Part shown: one piece after another, positions 26,965 through 34,189 of the stretch | Numbering within the stretch: the stretch's first letter is position 1 | Layout: the number at the start of each line of letters is the position of its first letter | Assembly: GCF_029964055.1 (NCBI RefSeq) | Contig: NZ_CP124836.1 | Coordinates: forward strand, 2,790,001 to 2,854,000 | Direction: 5' to 3' | Source of the DNA: Arthrobacter sp. EM1 | GTDB taxonomy: Bacteria; Actinomycetota; Actinomycetes; Actinomycetales; Micrococcaceae | Length of the DNA: 64,000 nucleotides | Position numbers and translations under genes: made by a program | The notes under the pieces: generated by a model | Told to the model about the DNA's origin: nothing | What the model saw: only the letters and a program-made list of their open reading frames with translations | Database searches by the model: none

Positions 26965-27432
26965 GATATGCGCCTGGCGGCTGCCTTTTATCCTGGCTGC
27001 TGCTCCGGTGCAATTGCTGCTTGATGTTCAGCTTTTGGCCCCGGTGTCATCCTCGCCGATGATCTCCCGAACCCAATGGGCTCCCGGCGGGCCGCGCCGG
27101 ACTGCTTACCGCCTTGGCCTACCGAAGAGCTATTCGTGGCCCGTCATCGCACGGATGGGACTGAATATTAACATTTGCGCTCCAGCGTCCCGTCCCTTCC
27201 CCGGAGCAGCCTCAGCACCGTCATTTCCAGCATTTTCAACGTCGGCTGCCCGACGGAATTTTCCGGGCCGCCGCGCAGCACCGTTTAGGACGAGGCACTC
27301 GCCGCCCACCGGATGTTGAACCAGTTGGACGCCGGGGTGCTCCCGGGCCCCGAAAAGGACTGTCCAGCCGGGGAACAAAATTGAGCTCATCGCGGTGCAC
27401 CCCGGCATGGCCCAAGGGCCGACCGGGCAGCG
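26965..27432. other. Gene-free stretch
   Basis: About 470 bases have no gene I can support. Short open frames occur on both strands, but none has a ribosome-binding site, recognisable motifs or consistent codon use. It may be decayed coding sequence between the DUF1059-EAL operon and the ArsR gene. Confidence 0.5.
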
Positions 27433-27461
27433 TTGACACCGCCGGTCAACCGGACTATTCT
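27433..27461 (+). promoter_or_regulatory. Consensus housekeeping promoter of the arsR-type gene
   Basis: TTGACA (27433-27438), exactly 17 bases, then TATTCT (27456-27461). This is nearly the ideal sigma-70 pattern. The predicted start of transcription falls at about 27468-27470, essentially at the ATG, so the transcript would be leaderless. Confidence 0.8.
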
Positions 27462-27480
27462 ACAACCAAATGGTTGTAGA
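27459..27480. promoter_or_regulatory. Operator palindrome over the start codon
   Basis: TCTACAACCA and TGGTTGTAGA are perfect inverted arms with a two-base spacer. The palindrome overlaps the -10 box and contains the ATG of the ArsR-type regulator. The position suits autorepression by that protein. Confidence 0.8.
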
Positions 27481-27802
27481 TAAGCTAAGGGATGCCGAAT
27501 TTGACCGCCTGTTTCAGGCGCTTGCGGATGCTACCCGCCGCGATATCGTCACTCGGGTGACGGCTGGAGAGTCGTCCGTGTCGGGGCTGGCGGACCACTA
27601 CGCCATGAGTTTTGCCGCCGTACAGAAACACGTGGCGGTCCTGGAGCGCGCTGACCTGGTGACGAAGGAAAAGCGCGGACGGGAGCAGATCGTGCGCGCA
27701 CGCCACGATGCCCTGCAAAGGGCCCGGCGGCTGCTCGATGAATACGAGGTGATCTGGCGGGACCGGGCCACCAGGATCGCAGAAATTCTCACCGAGGGAT
27801 AG
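27470..27802 (+). CDS. ArsR-family transcriptional repressor
   Basis: This 110-residue winged-helix regulator has FDRLFQALADATRRDIVTRV at the N-terminus and YAMSFAAVQKHVAVLERADL as recognition helix, then KEKRGREQIVRAR in the wing. There are no metal-binding cysteines, so it belongs to the group that controls an adjacent SRPBCC gene rather than metal export. ATG 27470 lies within a perfect palindrome beneath the promoter, and no ribosome-binding site is possible there, which fits leaderless translation. The SRPBCC gene follows 13 bases downstream. Confidence 0.9.
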   Translation: MVVDKLRDAEFDRLFQALADATRRDIVTRVTAGESSVSGLADHYAMSFAAVQKHVAVLERADLVTKEKRGREQIVRARHDALQRARRLLDEYEVIWRDRATRIAEILTEG

Positions 27803-27815
27803 GAAGAGTTCCGCC

Positions 27816-28313
27816 ATGGCCGTTATCAGTTCACACCAGAATGCCGCAGCCCTCAGTTTCACCGTCATCGCCGAGTTCGACGCCGGCATCGAGCGCGTCT
27901 GGCAGCTCTGGGAGGACCCACGCCAGCTGGAGCGCTGGTGGGGCCCGCCCACGTGGCCTGCGACCTTCGAGAGCCACGACTTTGTGCCCGGCGGGAAGGC
28001 CAGTTACTACATGACCGGACCCGACGGCGAAAAAGCCCGCGGCTGGTGGCGGTTCACCGCCATCGAGGCTCCGCACCGCCTGGAGTTCGACGACGGTTTT
28101 GCTGATGACAACGGCGACCCGAACCCCGACCTGGGCACGAGCCATGCAGTGATGAGGCTGGCGGCAGTCGAAAACCGCACCCGGATGACAGTGGTGTCGA
28201 CCTTTGACTCGGCCGCCGCACTGGAACAGGTCCTCGCCATGGGCATGGAAGAGGGCATGAAGCAGGCCCTCGGCCAGATCGACGGCATCCTCGCCGGCTC
28301 AGGCCCCGCCTGA
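27816..28313 (+). CDS. SRPBCC (AHSA1-like) protein
   Basis: The 165-residue protein is a START/Bet v1-like fold with a hydrophobic cavity. IERVWQLWEDPRQLERWWGP at the N-terminus and ALEQVLAMGMEEGMKQALGQ in the C-terminal helix are typical of the AHSA1 group. ArsR-SRPBCC pairs are common in actinobacteria; the SRPBCC protein probably binds a small hydrophobic ligand, but none is known. The ATG follows a GGAAGAG ribosome-binding site. Confidence 0.87.
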   Translation: MAVISSHQNAAALSFTVIAEFDAGIERVWQLWEDPRQLERWWGPPTWPATFESHDFVPGGKASYYMTGPDGEKARGWWRFTAIEAPHRLEFDDGFADDNGDPNPDLGTSHAVMRLAAVENRTRMTVVSTFDSAAALEQVLAMGMEEGMKQALGQIDGILAGSGPA

Positions 28314-28364
28314 CCACCACCGTCCGCCCCGCAGCTCCGGAGCGGAACGAGGGGCCCCGGCAAA

Positions 28365-28404
28365 GAAAAAGTCTCCGGAACCTATTGGTTCCGGAGACTT
28401 TTTC
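28365..28404. terminator. Bidirectional terminator between SRPBCC gene and tRNA-Tyr
   Basis: Two perfect 18-base arms (28365-28382 and 28387-28404) close over TATT. T runs occur on both strands at the stem base. It ends the arsR-SRPBCC transcript and, from the other side, the tRNA transcript. Confidence 0.93.
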
Positions 28405-28409
28405 AAGGG

Positions 28410-28491
28410 TGGCAGATGAGGGATTCGAACCCCCGTAGGCGTTGCCAGCTGATTTACAGTCAGCCCCCTTTGGCCGCTCGGGTAATCTGCC
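28410..28491 (-). tRNA. tRNA-Tyr (GTA anticodon)
   Basis: The acceptor arms GGCAGAT and ATCTGCC pair, the anticodon stem-loop reads CTGACTGTAAATCAG with GTA as anticodon, and GGTTCGAATCC is the T arm. A long variable arm makes it a class II tRNA, as expected for bacterial tyrosine tRNA. The gene is 82 bases including the discriminator, and CCA is not encoded. Confidence 0.96.
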
Positions 28492-28641
28492 GAACTTCAA
28501 AAGAAGATCACTCCCGGCCGCTATCTACAAAACGCCTGTTTCCAGTCCGTTCCGCTTCCAGTAACCGCGGGCAAGACAACTTTACAGAACTTCCGCCGAA
28601 GAATCGAATCGGCGGTCTGCCACCTCAAAAAGCCTGGAAAC

Positions 28642-28896
28642 TCAGGCCTCGCCTAGGATGCGGCCGGCGAGTTTCGCCTCGAACCTTGCGGCCTGTTCCT
28701 CGGTGACCTGGTTCAGCTGGATGGCCCGCGCCAAGTCCGCATGAACACCATCCAGCCTCGCCGAGGCATCGGCGGCGGGGCTGAAAATGATCGAAGCCGC
28801 CAGTGTTGCGGCAGCCACCGAGGTCGCGGCGGCGGCAATTCCGCCAACTGCCGCCGCGGTGGAGCTAATGACGTACCGGACGGCCTGGTTTTGCAT
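28642..28896 (-). CDS. Small hypothetical protein with one membrane segment
   Basis: This is an 84-residue product with an AAAGG ribosome-binding site nine bases before the ATG. Residues 8-40 are hydrophobic and Ala-rich (YVISSTAAAVGGIAAAATSV), either one membrane helix or an uncleaved signal. The rest is a charged helix (LDGVHADLARAIQLNQVTEE). I do not recognise it. It lies between tRNA-Tyr and the yajQ-like gene, on the minus strand. Confidence 0.6.
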   Translation of the reverse strand: MQNQAVRYVISSTAAAVGGIAAAATSVAAATLAASIIFSPAADASARLDGVHADLARAIQLNQVTEEQAARFEAKLAGRILGEA

Positions 28897-29090
28897 AAGG
28901 TCTACCTTTCGGGGAACTCTTCCAACTCCCGCAACTCTGCGCGCCGAAACTTCGTTCCCGCCCTGACTCAGCTTTGAGCGGACTGTGAAAGCGGCGGATC
29001 GCGGCGCCTTCAGATCGGGGCATCCGTACTAGGCTGGATTACAGACCCCAGAGCCCCTCGACGGGCACCCCAACGATCAGGAGGACAGTC

Positions 29091-29582
29091 ATGGCAGGCG
29101 AATCCACATTCGACGTCGTCAGCAAGGTAGACAAGCAGGAAGTCGCCAATGCGATGAACCAGGCGCAGAAGGAACTGGTCCAGCGCTACGACTTCAAGGG
29201 AGTCGGCGCCGAGGTTGATTTCAGCGGCGAGAAGATCCTGATGAAGGCCAACTCCGAAGAGCGTGTGCTGGCCGTCCTGGACGTGCTGCAGTCCAAGCTG
29301 ATCCGACGCGGCATCTCCTTGAAGTCGCTGGACACGGGTGAGCCGTATCCCTCCGGCAAGGAGTTCCGGCTCGAGGCCACCATCAAGGAAGGCATCGAGC
29401 AGGATCTCGCCAAGAAGATCAACAAGCTGATCCGCGACGAGGGTCCCAAGTCCGTCAAGTCGCAGATCCAGGGCGACGAGCTGCGCGTGACTTCCAAGTC
29501 CCGCGACGACCTCCAGGAAACCATGAACCTGCTCAAGGGATTCGACGAGGCAGACCTGCAGTTTGTGAACTTCCGCAGCTAA
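29091..29582 (+). CDS. YajQ family nucleotide-binding protein
   Basis: This 163-residue protein has two ferredoxin-like domains, the YajQ/DUF520 layout. STFDVVSKVDKQEVANAMNQ opens it, RYDFKG and the final QFVNFRS are family marks. In Xanthomonas a YajQ protein binds c-di-GMP; whether this one does is not shown by sequence. A GGAGGA ribosome-binding site precedes the ATG. It stands alone with its own terminator. Confidence 0.93.
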   Translation: MAGESTFDVVSKVDKQEVANAMNQAQKELVQRYDFKGVGAEVDFSGEKILMKANSEERVLAVLDVLQSKLIRRGISLKSLDTGEPYPSGKEFRLEATIKEGIEQDLAKKINKLIRDEGPKSVKSQIQGDELRVTSKSRDDLQETMNLLKGFDEADLQFVNFRS

Positions 29583-29613
29583 GAGCCTGCCGCGGCACAA
29601 AGTTGCCGACGAC

Positions 29614-29665
29614 GCGCGAAAGGGCTGTCGATGCCGTAATACCGGCATCGACGGCCCTTTCGCGC
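29614..29665. terminator. Strong terminator hairpin
   Basis: There are 23-base arms (29614-29636 and 29643-29665) with a single wobble position and a six-base loop. There is no long T run, but the stem is very stable. It lies between the yajQ-like gene and convergent htpX. Confidence 0.88.
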
Positions 29666-29723
29666 AGCACGGGCACTTCTCGGCGTCAGGGAGGGTCGCC
29701 GCCCGCCGGTGCCGGGCCAGCGC

Positions 29724-30593
29724 CTAGCCCGATTGCCGGCCGGCCATCCGCTCAAGCCGGCCGATCCTCTCGCTCATCGGCGGATGCGTCGAGAACATCT
29801 TCGCTACGCCGCCGGCGCGGAACGGATTCGCGATCATCAGGTGCGAGGCGTTAACCAGCCGCTGGTCCTGCGGCAGCGGCGCCAGTTGCACGCCCTGCTC
29901 AATCTTGCGCAGGGCGGAGGCGAGCGCCAGCGGATCACCCGTGAGCTTGGACCCGTCCTCGTCGGCGTCGAACTCCCGGGTCCGGGAAATGGCCATCTGG
30001 ATCAGCGAGGCGGCAAAGGGTGCGAGCAGCGCCATCGCGATCGCGGCGATGGGGTTGGCATTGCGCCGGTCCCCGCCGCCGAACAACAGGAACATCTGGG
30101 CCACGGAGGTAATAACCCCGGCGACGGCCGCAGCCACGGACGAAGTCAGGATGTCCCGGTTATAAACGTGCATCAGCTCGTGGCCCAGCACACCGCGCAG
30201 TTCGCGGTCGTCCAGCAGCCGGAGGATGCCTTCCGTGCAGCACACCGCCGCGTTCTGCGGGTTCCGTCCGGTAGCGAAGGCATTTGGCGCCATTGTCGGC
30301 GAGAGGTAGATCCGCGGCATGGGCTGCTGTGCCGTGGCCGAGAGCTCTTGGACAATCCGGTGCAGTTGCGGCGCCTCGGCCTCCGTCACGGGATAGGCCT
30401 GCATGGACCGGATGGCGATTTTGTCACTGTTCCAGTATCCGTAGGCAGTGGTGCCAACGCCGATCAGGGCCATGATCCACAATGGCGCGGCGCTGCGCAG
30501 GCTGGCGGCCATCAGTGCGCCGATACCCAGCAATACCGCCCACAGCACGCCAAAAAGAGCGGCGGTCTTCAGTCCGTTGTGATGCTGGTGCAA
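29724..30593 (-). CDS. htpX: HtpX-family membrane zinc metalloprotease
   Basis: The 289-residue protein has the zinc motif HELMH near the middle (LGHELMHVYNRDIL), a downstream zinc ligand in REFDADEDG, and four hydrophobic segments, two before and two after the zinc motif. It degrades misfolded membrane proteins, acting at the inner face of the membrane. TTG 30593 (LHQHHNGLKTAALF) is preferred: GGGAGGA lies just upstream, and this is where related proteins begin. The MFS gene lies 52 bases upstream on the same strand, so both may share a transcript. Confidence 0.9.
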   Translation of the reverse strand: MHQHHNGLKTAALFGVLWAVLLGIGALMAASLRSAAPLWIMALIGVGTTAYGYWNSDKIAIRSMQAYPVTEAEAPQLHRIVQELSATAQQPMPRIYLSPTMAPNAFATGRNPQNAAVCCTEGILRLLDDRELRGVLGHELMHVYNRDILTSSVAAAVAGVITSVAQMFLLFGGGDRRNANPIAAIAMALLAPFAASLIQMAISRTREFDADEDGSKLTGDPLALASALRKIEQGVQLAPLPQDQRLVNASHLMIANPFRAGGVAKMFSTHPPMSERIGRLERMAGRQSG

Positions 30594-30645
30594 TGTTCCT
30601 CCCGCAAGTTGTCCTGCCCTGGACCCGGACCCGGACAACGTTTCG

Positions 30646-31917
30646 TTACGGCACCGGGTTCCGCGCGTCGTACCTCAGGAAGCCCGACTGCCAGCGCGCC
30701 ACGGTCCAGGCCACCGCGATGCACAACAAGCCGCCCAGAAGCAGGACCCAGCCTTCACTAAGAATTTTAGTCCCGCCGCCCGCCAGCATGTCCCCCACCC
30801 TCGGACCGCCTGCCACCACCACTATGAACACTCCCTGCAAGCGACCGCGCAGGTGGTCCGGGGCCGAGGCCTGCAGGATGGTGGTGCGGAAGACGGCACT
30901 GACAGAGTCCGCGATGCCGGCCAGCCCGCAGCACAGGGCCGCCGGAAGCAGCCACCACGTTACGCCGCCGGCGCCGGAGTTCCCGGCAAGCACCACGACG
31001 AGGCCGAAACCGGCAATCGAGGCGCCCCAACCCATCACGGACCAGACGACGGCCGTTCCCTGCCGACGCACCGCCCCCAGCGGCCCGGAGAAGAGGCCGG
31101 CCAGGAACGCCCCAACCGCGGTGGAGGCAAGCAGGATGCCCACGGTGGTTTCGCCGCCGCCGATCATGACGGCGCCGATCGCGGGAAGAAGCGCCCGGGG
31201 CTGGGCAAGGATCATCGCGACGAGGTCAATCACAAAGGTCATCCGCAAGTTGGGGCGCGTGCCCAGGAACCGGAAGCCTTCGACGACGGAGCGCAGGCCC
31301 GCCGGCCGCGCATGCTCACCCGGCGGCATGGCGGGCAGACGCAGGAGGGCCCACAGGGCGAAGGCGAAGGTGGCGACGTCGACTGTATACGTCCAGGCGA
31401 AGCCGACGGAGGCCACGAGAAGCCCGGCCAGCAGGGGCCCGGCCGTTAGGGTGAGACCGAAACTGATCATGCTCAGCGCGTTCGCCGCCGGCAGGAGCTC
31501 CTTGCGGATCAACACCGGAATAATGGCGCTGCGAGCCGGCTGGTTGATGGCCTGGGCGCCGCTCTGCACAGCGACCAGAACGTACAGCAGCCAGATATTT
31601 CCCAGTTGCAGCCAGGCTTGCAGTGCAAGGCAGGCGGTGGTCAGCCACAGCACAGACGAAGCCAGCAGTGCTACCCTGCGTCGGTCGTGGGCGTCGGCGA
31701 TCGAACCGCCCAGCAGGCCACCGATCACCAACGGGACCAGGGCGAAGATGCTCAGCAGTCCAACGTACAGGCTGTCCTGGGTGAGCCGGTAGACCTCCAG
31801 GCTCACGGCGACCAGGGTCAGTTGGCTGCCCAGCGCGGCGACGGCGGACCCGAGCCACAGGCGGCGGAACGCCGGACTCTCGCGCAAGGGCGTAATGTCC
31901 GCCAGATATTTCCCCAC
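30646..31917 (-). CDS. MFS transporter, enterobactin-exporter-like (EntS group)
   Basis: This 423-residue membrane protein has about twelve hydrophobic helices. The first half opens FRRLWLGSAVAALGSQLTLV and carries the MFS loop signature GGLLGGSIADAHDRRRVALL; AINQPARSAIIPVLI follows. This pattern is that of the EntS/drug-efflux group. The start GTG 31917 is divergent from fur. Substrate is unknown; a siderophore role is possible but nothing adjacent supports it. Confidence 0.85.
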   Translation of the reverse strand: MGKYLADITPLRESPAFRRLWLGSAVAALGSQLTLVAVSLEVYRLTQDSLYVGLLSIFALVPLVIGGLLGGSIADAHDRRRVALLASSVLWLTTACLALQAWLQLGNIWLLYVLVAVQSGAQAINQPARSAIIPVLIRKELLPAANALSMISFGLTLTAGPLLAGLLVASVGFAWTYTVDVATFAFALWALLRLPAMPPGEHARPAGLRSVVEGFRFLGTRPNLRMTFVIDLVAMILAQPRALLPAIGAVMIGGGETTVGILLASTAVGAFLAGLFSGPLGAVRRQGTAVVWSVMGWGASIAGFGLVVVLAGNSGAGGVTWWLLPAALCCGLAGIADSVSAVFRTTILQASAPDHLRGRLQGVFIVVVAGGPRVGDMLAGGGTKILSEGWVLLLGGLLCIAVAWTVARWQSGFLRYDARNPVP

Positions 31918-32027
31918 CCGGATACTCTAGCGGCGGCGGAAGGGCCGGCCGGTGTTCCGGACGTCCGGCGCGGTCTGGGGGTCGCCCTTGGGACGGGGTC
32001 GCTAAGGGGGTGCGTAGTTAGCCGAGC

Positions 32028-32052
32028 CTTATTGCGATCGAATCATAATAAG
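32028..32052. promoter_or_regulatory. Putative Fur-type box upstream of fur-katA
   Basis: CTTATT and AATAAG form inverted arms across a 25-base AT-rich site that ends 15 bases before the fur start. Location and composition suit a Fur/PerR box that autoregulates the operon. Confidence 0.55.
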
Positions 32053-32067
32053 TGTTTGAATGGTGCC

Positions 32068-32541
32068 ATGACGGTTTCGACAGGCAGCCAGGCAGCATGG
32101 GCTGCTGCCCTGCGCGCCCATGGCCGCCGCGTGACCAAACAGCGGCTGGCCGTCCTTACCGCCGTCGAGCATCTCCCGCATTCACCGGCCGAGCACATTC
32201 TGGCCGCCGCACGCCGGGAACTTCCCGAGTTGACCGCACAGTCCGTCTATGTTGTCCTCGGCGACCTGACCGAGTTGCAAATGCTGCGCCGCTTCGAGCC
32301 GCCGCACTCTCCCGCCCTGTACGAGACGAGGGTGGGCGATAACCACCACCATGCTGTCTGCATCGGTTGCGGCCGGGTGGAGGACGTCGATTGCGCCGTC
32401 GGCCATGCCCCGTGCCTGACACCCAACTGGGATACCAACGCCCGGCCGATGAGCATCCAGATCGCCGATGTGCTCTACCAGGGCGTCTGCCAGGACTGCC
32501 AGGAAACCCAACAACTTCCCGCCACCTCTGAAAACAAGTAA
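32068..32541 (+). CDS. Fur-family regulator, probable peroxide sensor
   Basis: The 157-residue protein has an N-terminal winged helix (RVTKQRLAVLTAVEHLP) and a dimerisation domain with the histidine cluster GDNHHHAVCIGCGRVEDVDC. The zinc-binding pairs CIGC and CQDC are both present. Because katA starts 16 bases downstream, the role is most likely peroxide-responsive (FurA/PerR/CatR type) control of catalase rather than iron uptake. ATG 32068 gives a usual N-terminus. Confidence 0.9.
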   Translation: MTVSTGSQAAWAAALRAHGRRVTKQRLAVLTAVEHLPHSPAEHILAAARRELPELTAQSVYVVLGDLTELQMLRRFEPPHSPALYETRVGDNHHHAVCIGCGRVEDVDCAVGHAPCLTPNWDTNARPMSIQIADVLYQGVCQDCQETQQLPATSENK

Positions 32542-32557
32542 TCCACCAAGGAGAATG

Positions 32558-34066
32558 ATGACTGCGAACCTTTCCGCGCCCATCCCGCACACCGCGACCA
32601 CTACCCAGACCGGAGCCCCCGTCGCCTCCGACGAGCACTCGCTGACCTCCGGTGCCGACGGTGCCACCGCGCTGCACGACCGTTACCTGGTCGAGAAGCT
32701 GGCACAGTTCAACCGCGAGCGGATTCCGGAGCGCATCGTCCACGCCAAGGGTGGCGGCGCCTTCGGCACCTTCACGGTGACCGGCGACGTTTCCCGGTAC
32801 ACCCGCGTAGCTGCGTTCCAGCCGGGCGCCCAGGTTGGCACGGCCATCCGCTTCTCCTCCGTCGCCGGCGAGCAGGGCTCCCCCGACACCTGGCGCGATG
32901 TCCGCGGTTTCGCGACCCGCTTCTACACCCCCGAGGGAAACCTGGACATCGTGGGCAACAACACCCCCGTGTTCTTTATCAAGGACGGCATTAAGTTCCC
33001 GGACTTCATTCACTCGCAGAAGCGCCTGCCGGGTTCCGGTCTGCGCGATGCCGACATGCAGTGGGACTTCTGGACGCTCTCCCCCGAGTCCGCCCACCAG
33101 GTCACCTACTTGATGGGTGACCGCGGACTGCCCCGCTCCTGGCGCGAGATGCACGGTTTCTCCTCCCACACCTACCTGTGGACGAACGCCGCGGGCGAAC
33201 GCTTCTGGGTCAAATACCACTTCCGCTCCAACCAGGGCGAGCACAACATCACCAACGAACAGGCCGGGGAGCTTGCCGGCGCCGACGCCGACTACTACCG
33301 CCGCGACCTGTATGAGGCCATCAACGAGGGCAACTTCCCCAGCTGGGACCTGCACGTCCAGGTCATGCCTTACGAGGACGCCAAGACGTACCGCTTCAAC
33401 CCGTTCGACCTGACCAAGGTCTGGCCGCACGCCGACTACCCGCTGGTCGAGGTCGGCCGTTTCGAGCTGAACCGCAACCCGGAGAACTTCTTCGCCGAGA
33501 TCGAGCAGATCGCACTGTCTCCGGCGAACGTCGTCCCGGGCCACGACATCTCGCCGGACAAGATGCTCACGGCACGTGTGTTCTCCTACCCGGATGCGCA
33601 CCGCTACCGCGTGGGCACCAACTTCAACGAACTGCCGGTCAACCGACCGGTCTCGCCGGTGAACAACTACTCGCAGGACGGCTCGCTGCGCCACGGCTAC
33701 AAGCCGGCAACGGCCCCCGTCTACGCGCCGAACTCCTTCGGCGGTCCCGTGGCCGACCCGGCCCGCGCCGCTGAGGGTTCCTGGGAATTCGACGGCGCCC
33801 TGATCCGCACCGCAGCGACCCTGCACTCCGAGGACAGCGACTTCGGCCAGGCCGGCACGCTGTACCGCGACGTCTTCGATGAAGCAGCCAAGGCCCGCTT
33901 CCTGGACACCATCACCGGTGCCGTCGGCGGGGTGCAGAACGCTGCGATCAAGGAACGCGCCATCCAGTACTGGACCAACGTCGACGCCGGACTCGGCGCG
34001 AAGCTGCGCGCCAACCTGGGTGCCGGCGCTGCCAGCTCCGAGGCTGAGGCAGCCAACAAGATCTGA
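32558..34066 (+). CDS. katA: Catalase, haem monofunctional
   Basis: This enzyme breaks H2O2 down to water and oxygen. The 502-residue, small-subunit catalase has the catalytic His62 in RIVHAKGGGAFG, the distal Asn in DIVGNNTPVFF, and the haem-ligand Tyr in RVFSYPDAHRYRVG. ATG 32558 is preferred over ATG 32555 because AAGGAG is then five bases away. It is transcribed with the Fur-family gene. Sarcosine oxidase elsewhere in the window makes H2O2, though the two operons are not linked. Confidence 0.97.
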   Translation: MTANLSAPIPHTATTTQTGAPVASDEHSLTSGADGATALHDRYLVEKLAQFNRERIPERIVHAKGGGAFGTFTVTGDVSRYTRVAAFQPGAQVGTAIRFSSVAGEQGSPDTWRDVRGFATRFYTPEGNLDIVGNNTPVFFIKDGIKFPDFIHSQKRLPGSGLRDADMQWDFWTLSPESAHQVTYLMGDRGLPRSWREMHGFSSHTYLWTNAAGERFWVKYHFRSNQGEHNITNEQAGELAGADADYYRRDLYEAINEGNFPSWDLHVQVMPYEDAKTYRFNPFDLTKVWPHADYPLVEVGRFELNRNPENFFAEIEQIALSPANVVPGHDISPDKMLTARVFSYPDAHRYRVGTNFNELPVNRPVSPVNNYSQDGSLRHGYKPATAPVYAPNSFGGPVADPARAAEGSWEFDGALIRTAATLHSEDSDFGQAGTLYRDVFDEAAKARFLDTITGAVGGVQNAAIKERAIQYWTNVDAGLGAKLRANLGAGAASSEAEAANKI

Positions 34067-34095
34067 TCCTCTTGTTGGCGGCTGCCGCGTAACGC

Positions 34096-34163
34096 CGAAG
34101 TCGCCGGAGCCGTGCCAGTTCGTCGGAGGTTTCCGGCGAACTCGCACGGTTCCGGCGACTTCG
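34096..34163. repeat. Large inverted repeat between katA and permease
   Basis: Arms of 27 bases (34096-34122 and 34137-34163) pair with only two mismatches around a 14-base loop. It may end both convergent genes. The right arm begins CGAACTCGCACGG and ends GGCGACTTCG, resembling the palindromic repeat near 12.8 kb, so it may be a dispersed element. Confidence 0.8.
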
Positions 34164-34189
34164 CTGTGTCGGGACCGGCCACTCCCTGA

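Noticed and set aside
28502..28640. Further tRNA or small RNA genes beside tRNA-Tyr
   Set aside because: No second cloverleaf or stable structure could be drawn in the flanking bases.
30646..31917. Linking the EntS-like MFS gene to the NRPS as its exporter
   Set aside because: It is over 20 kb away, likely co-transcribed with htpX, and the NRPS has its own ABC gene.
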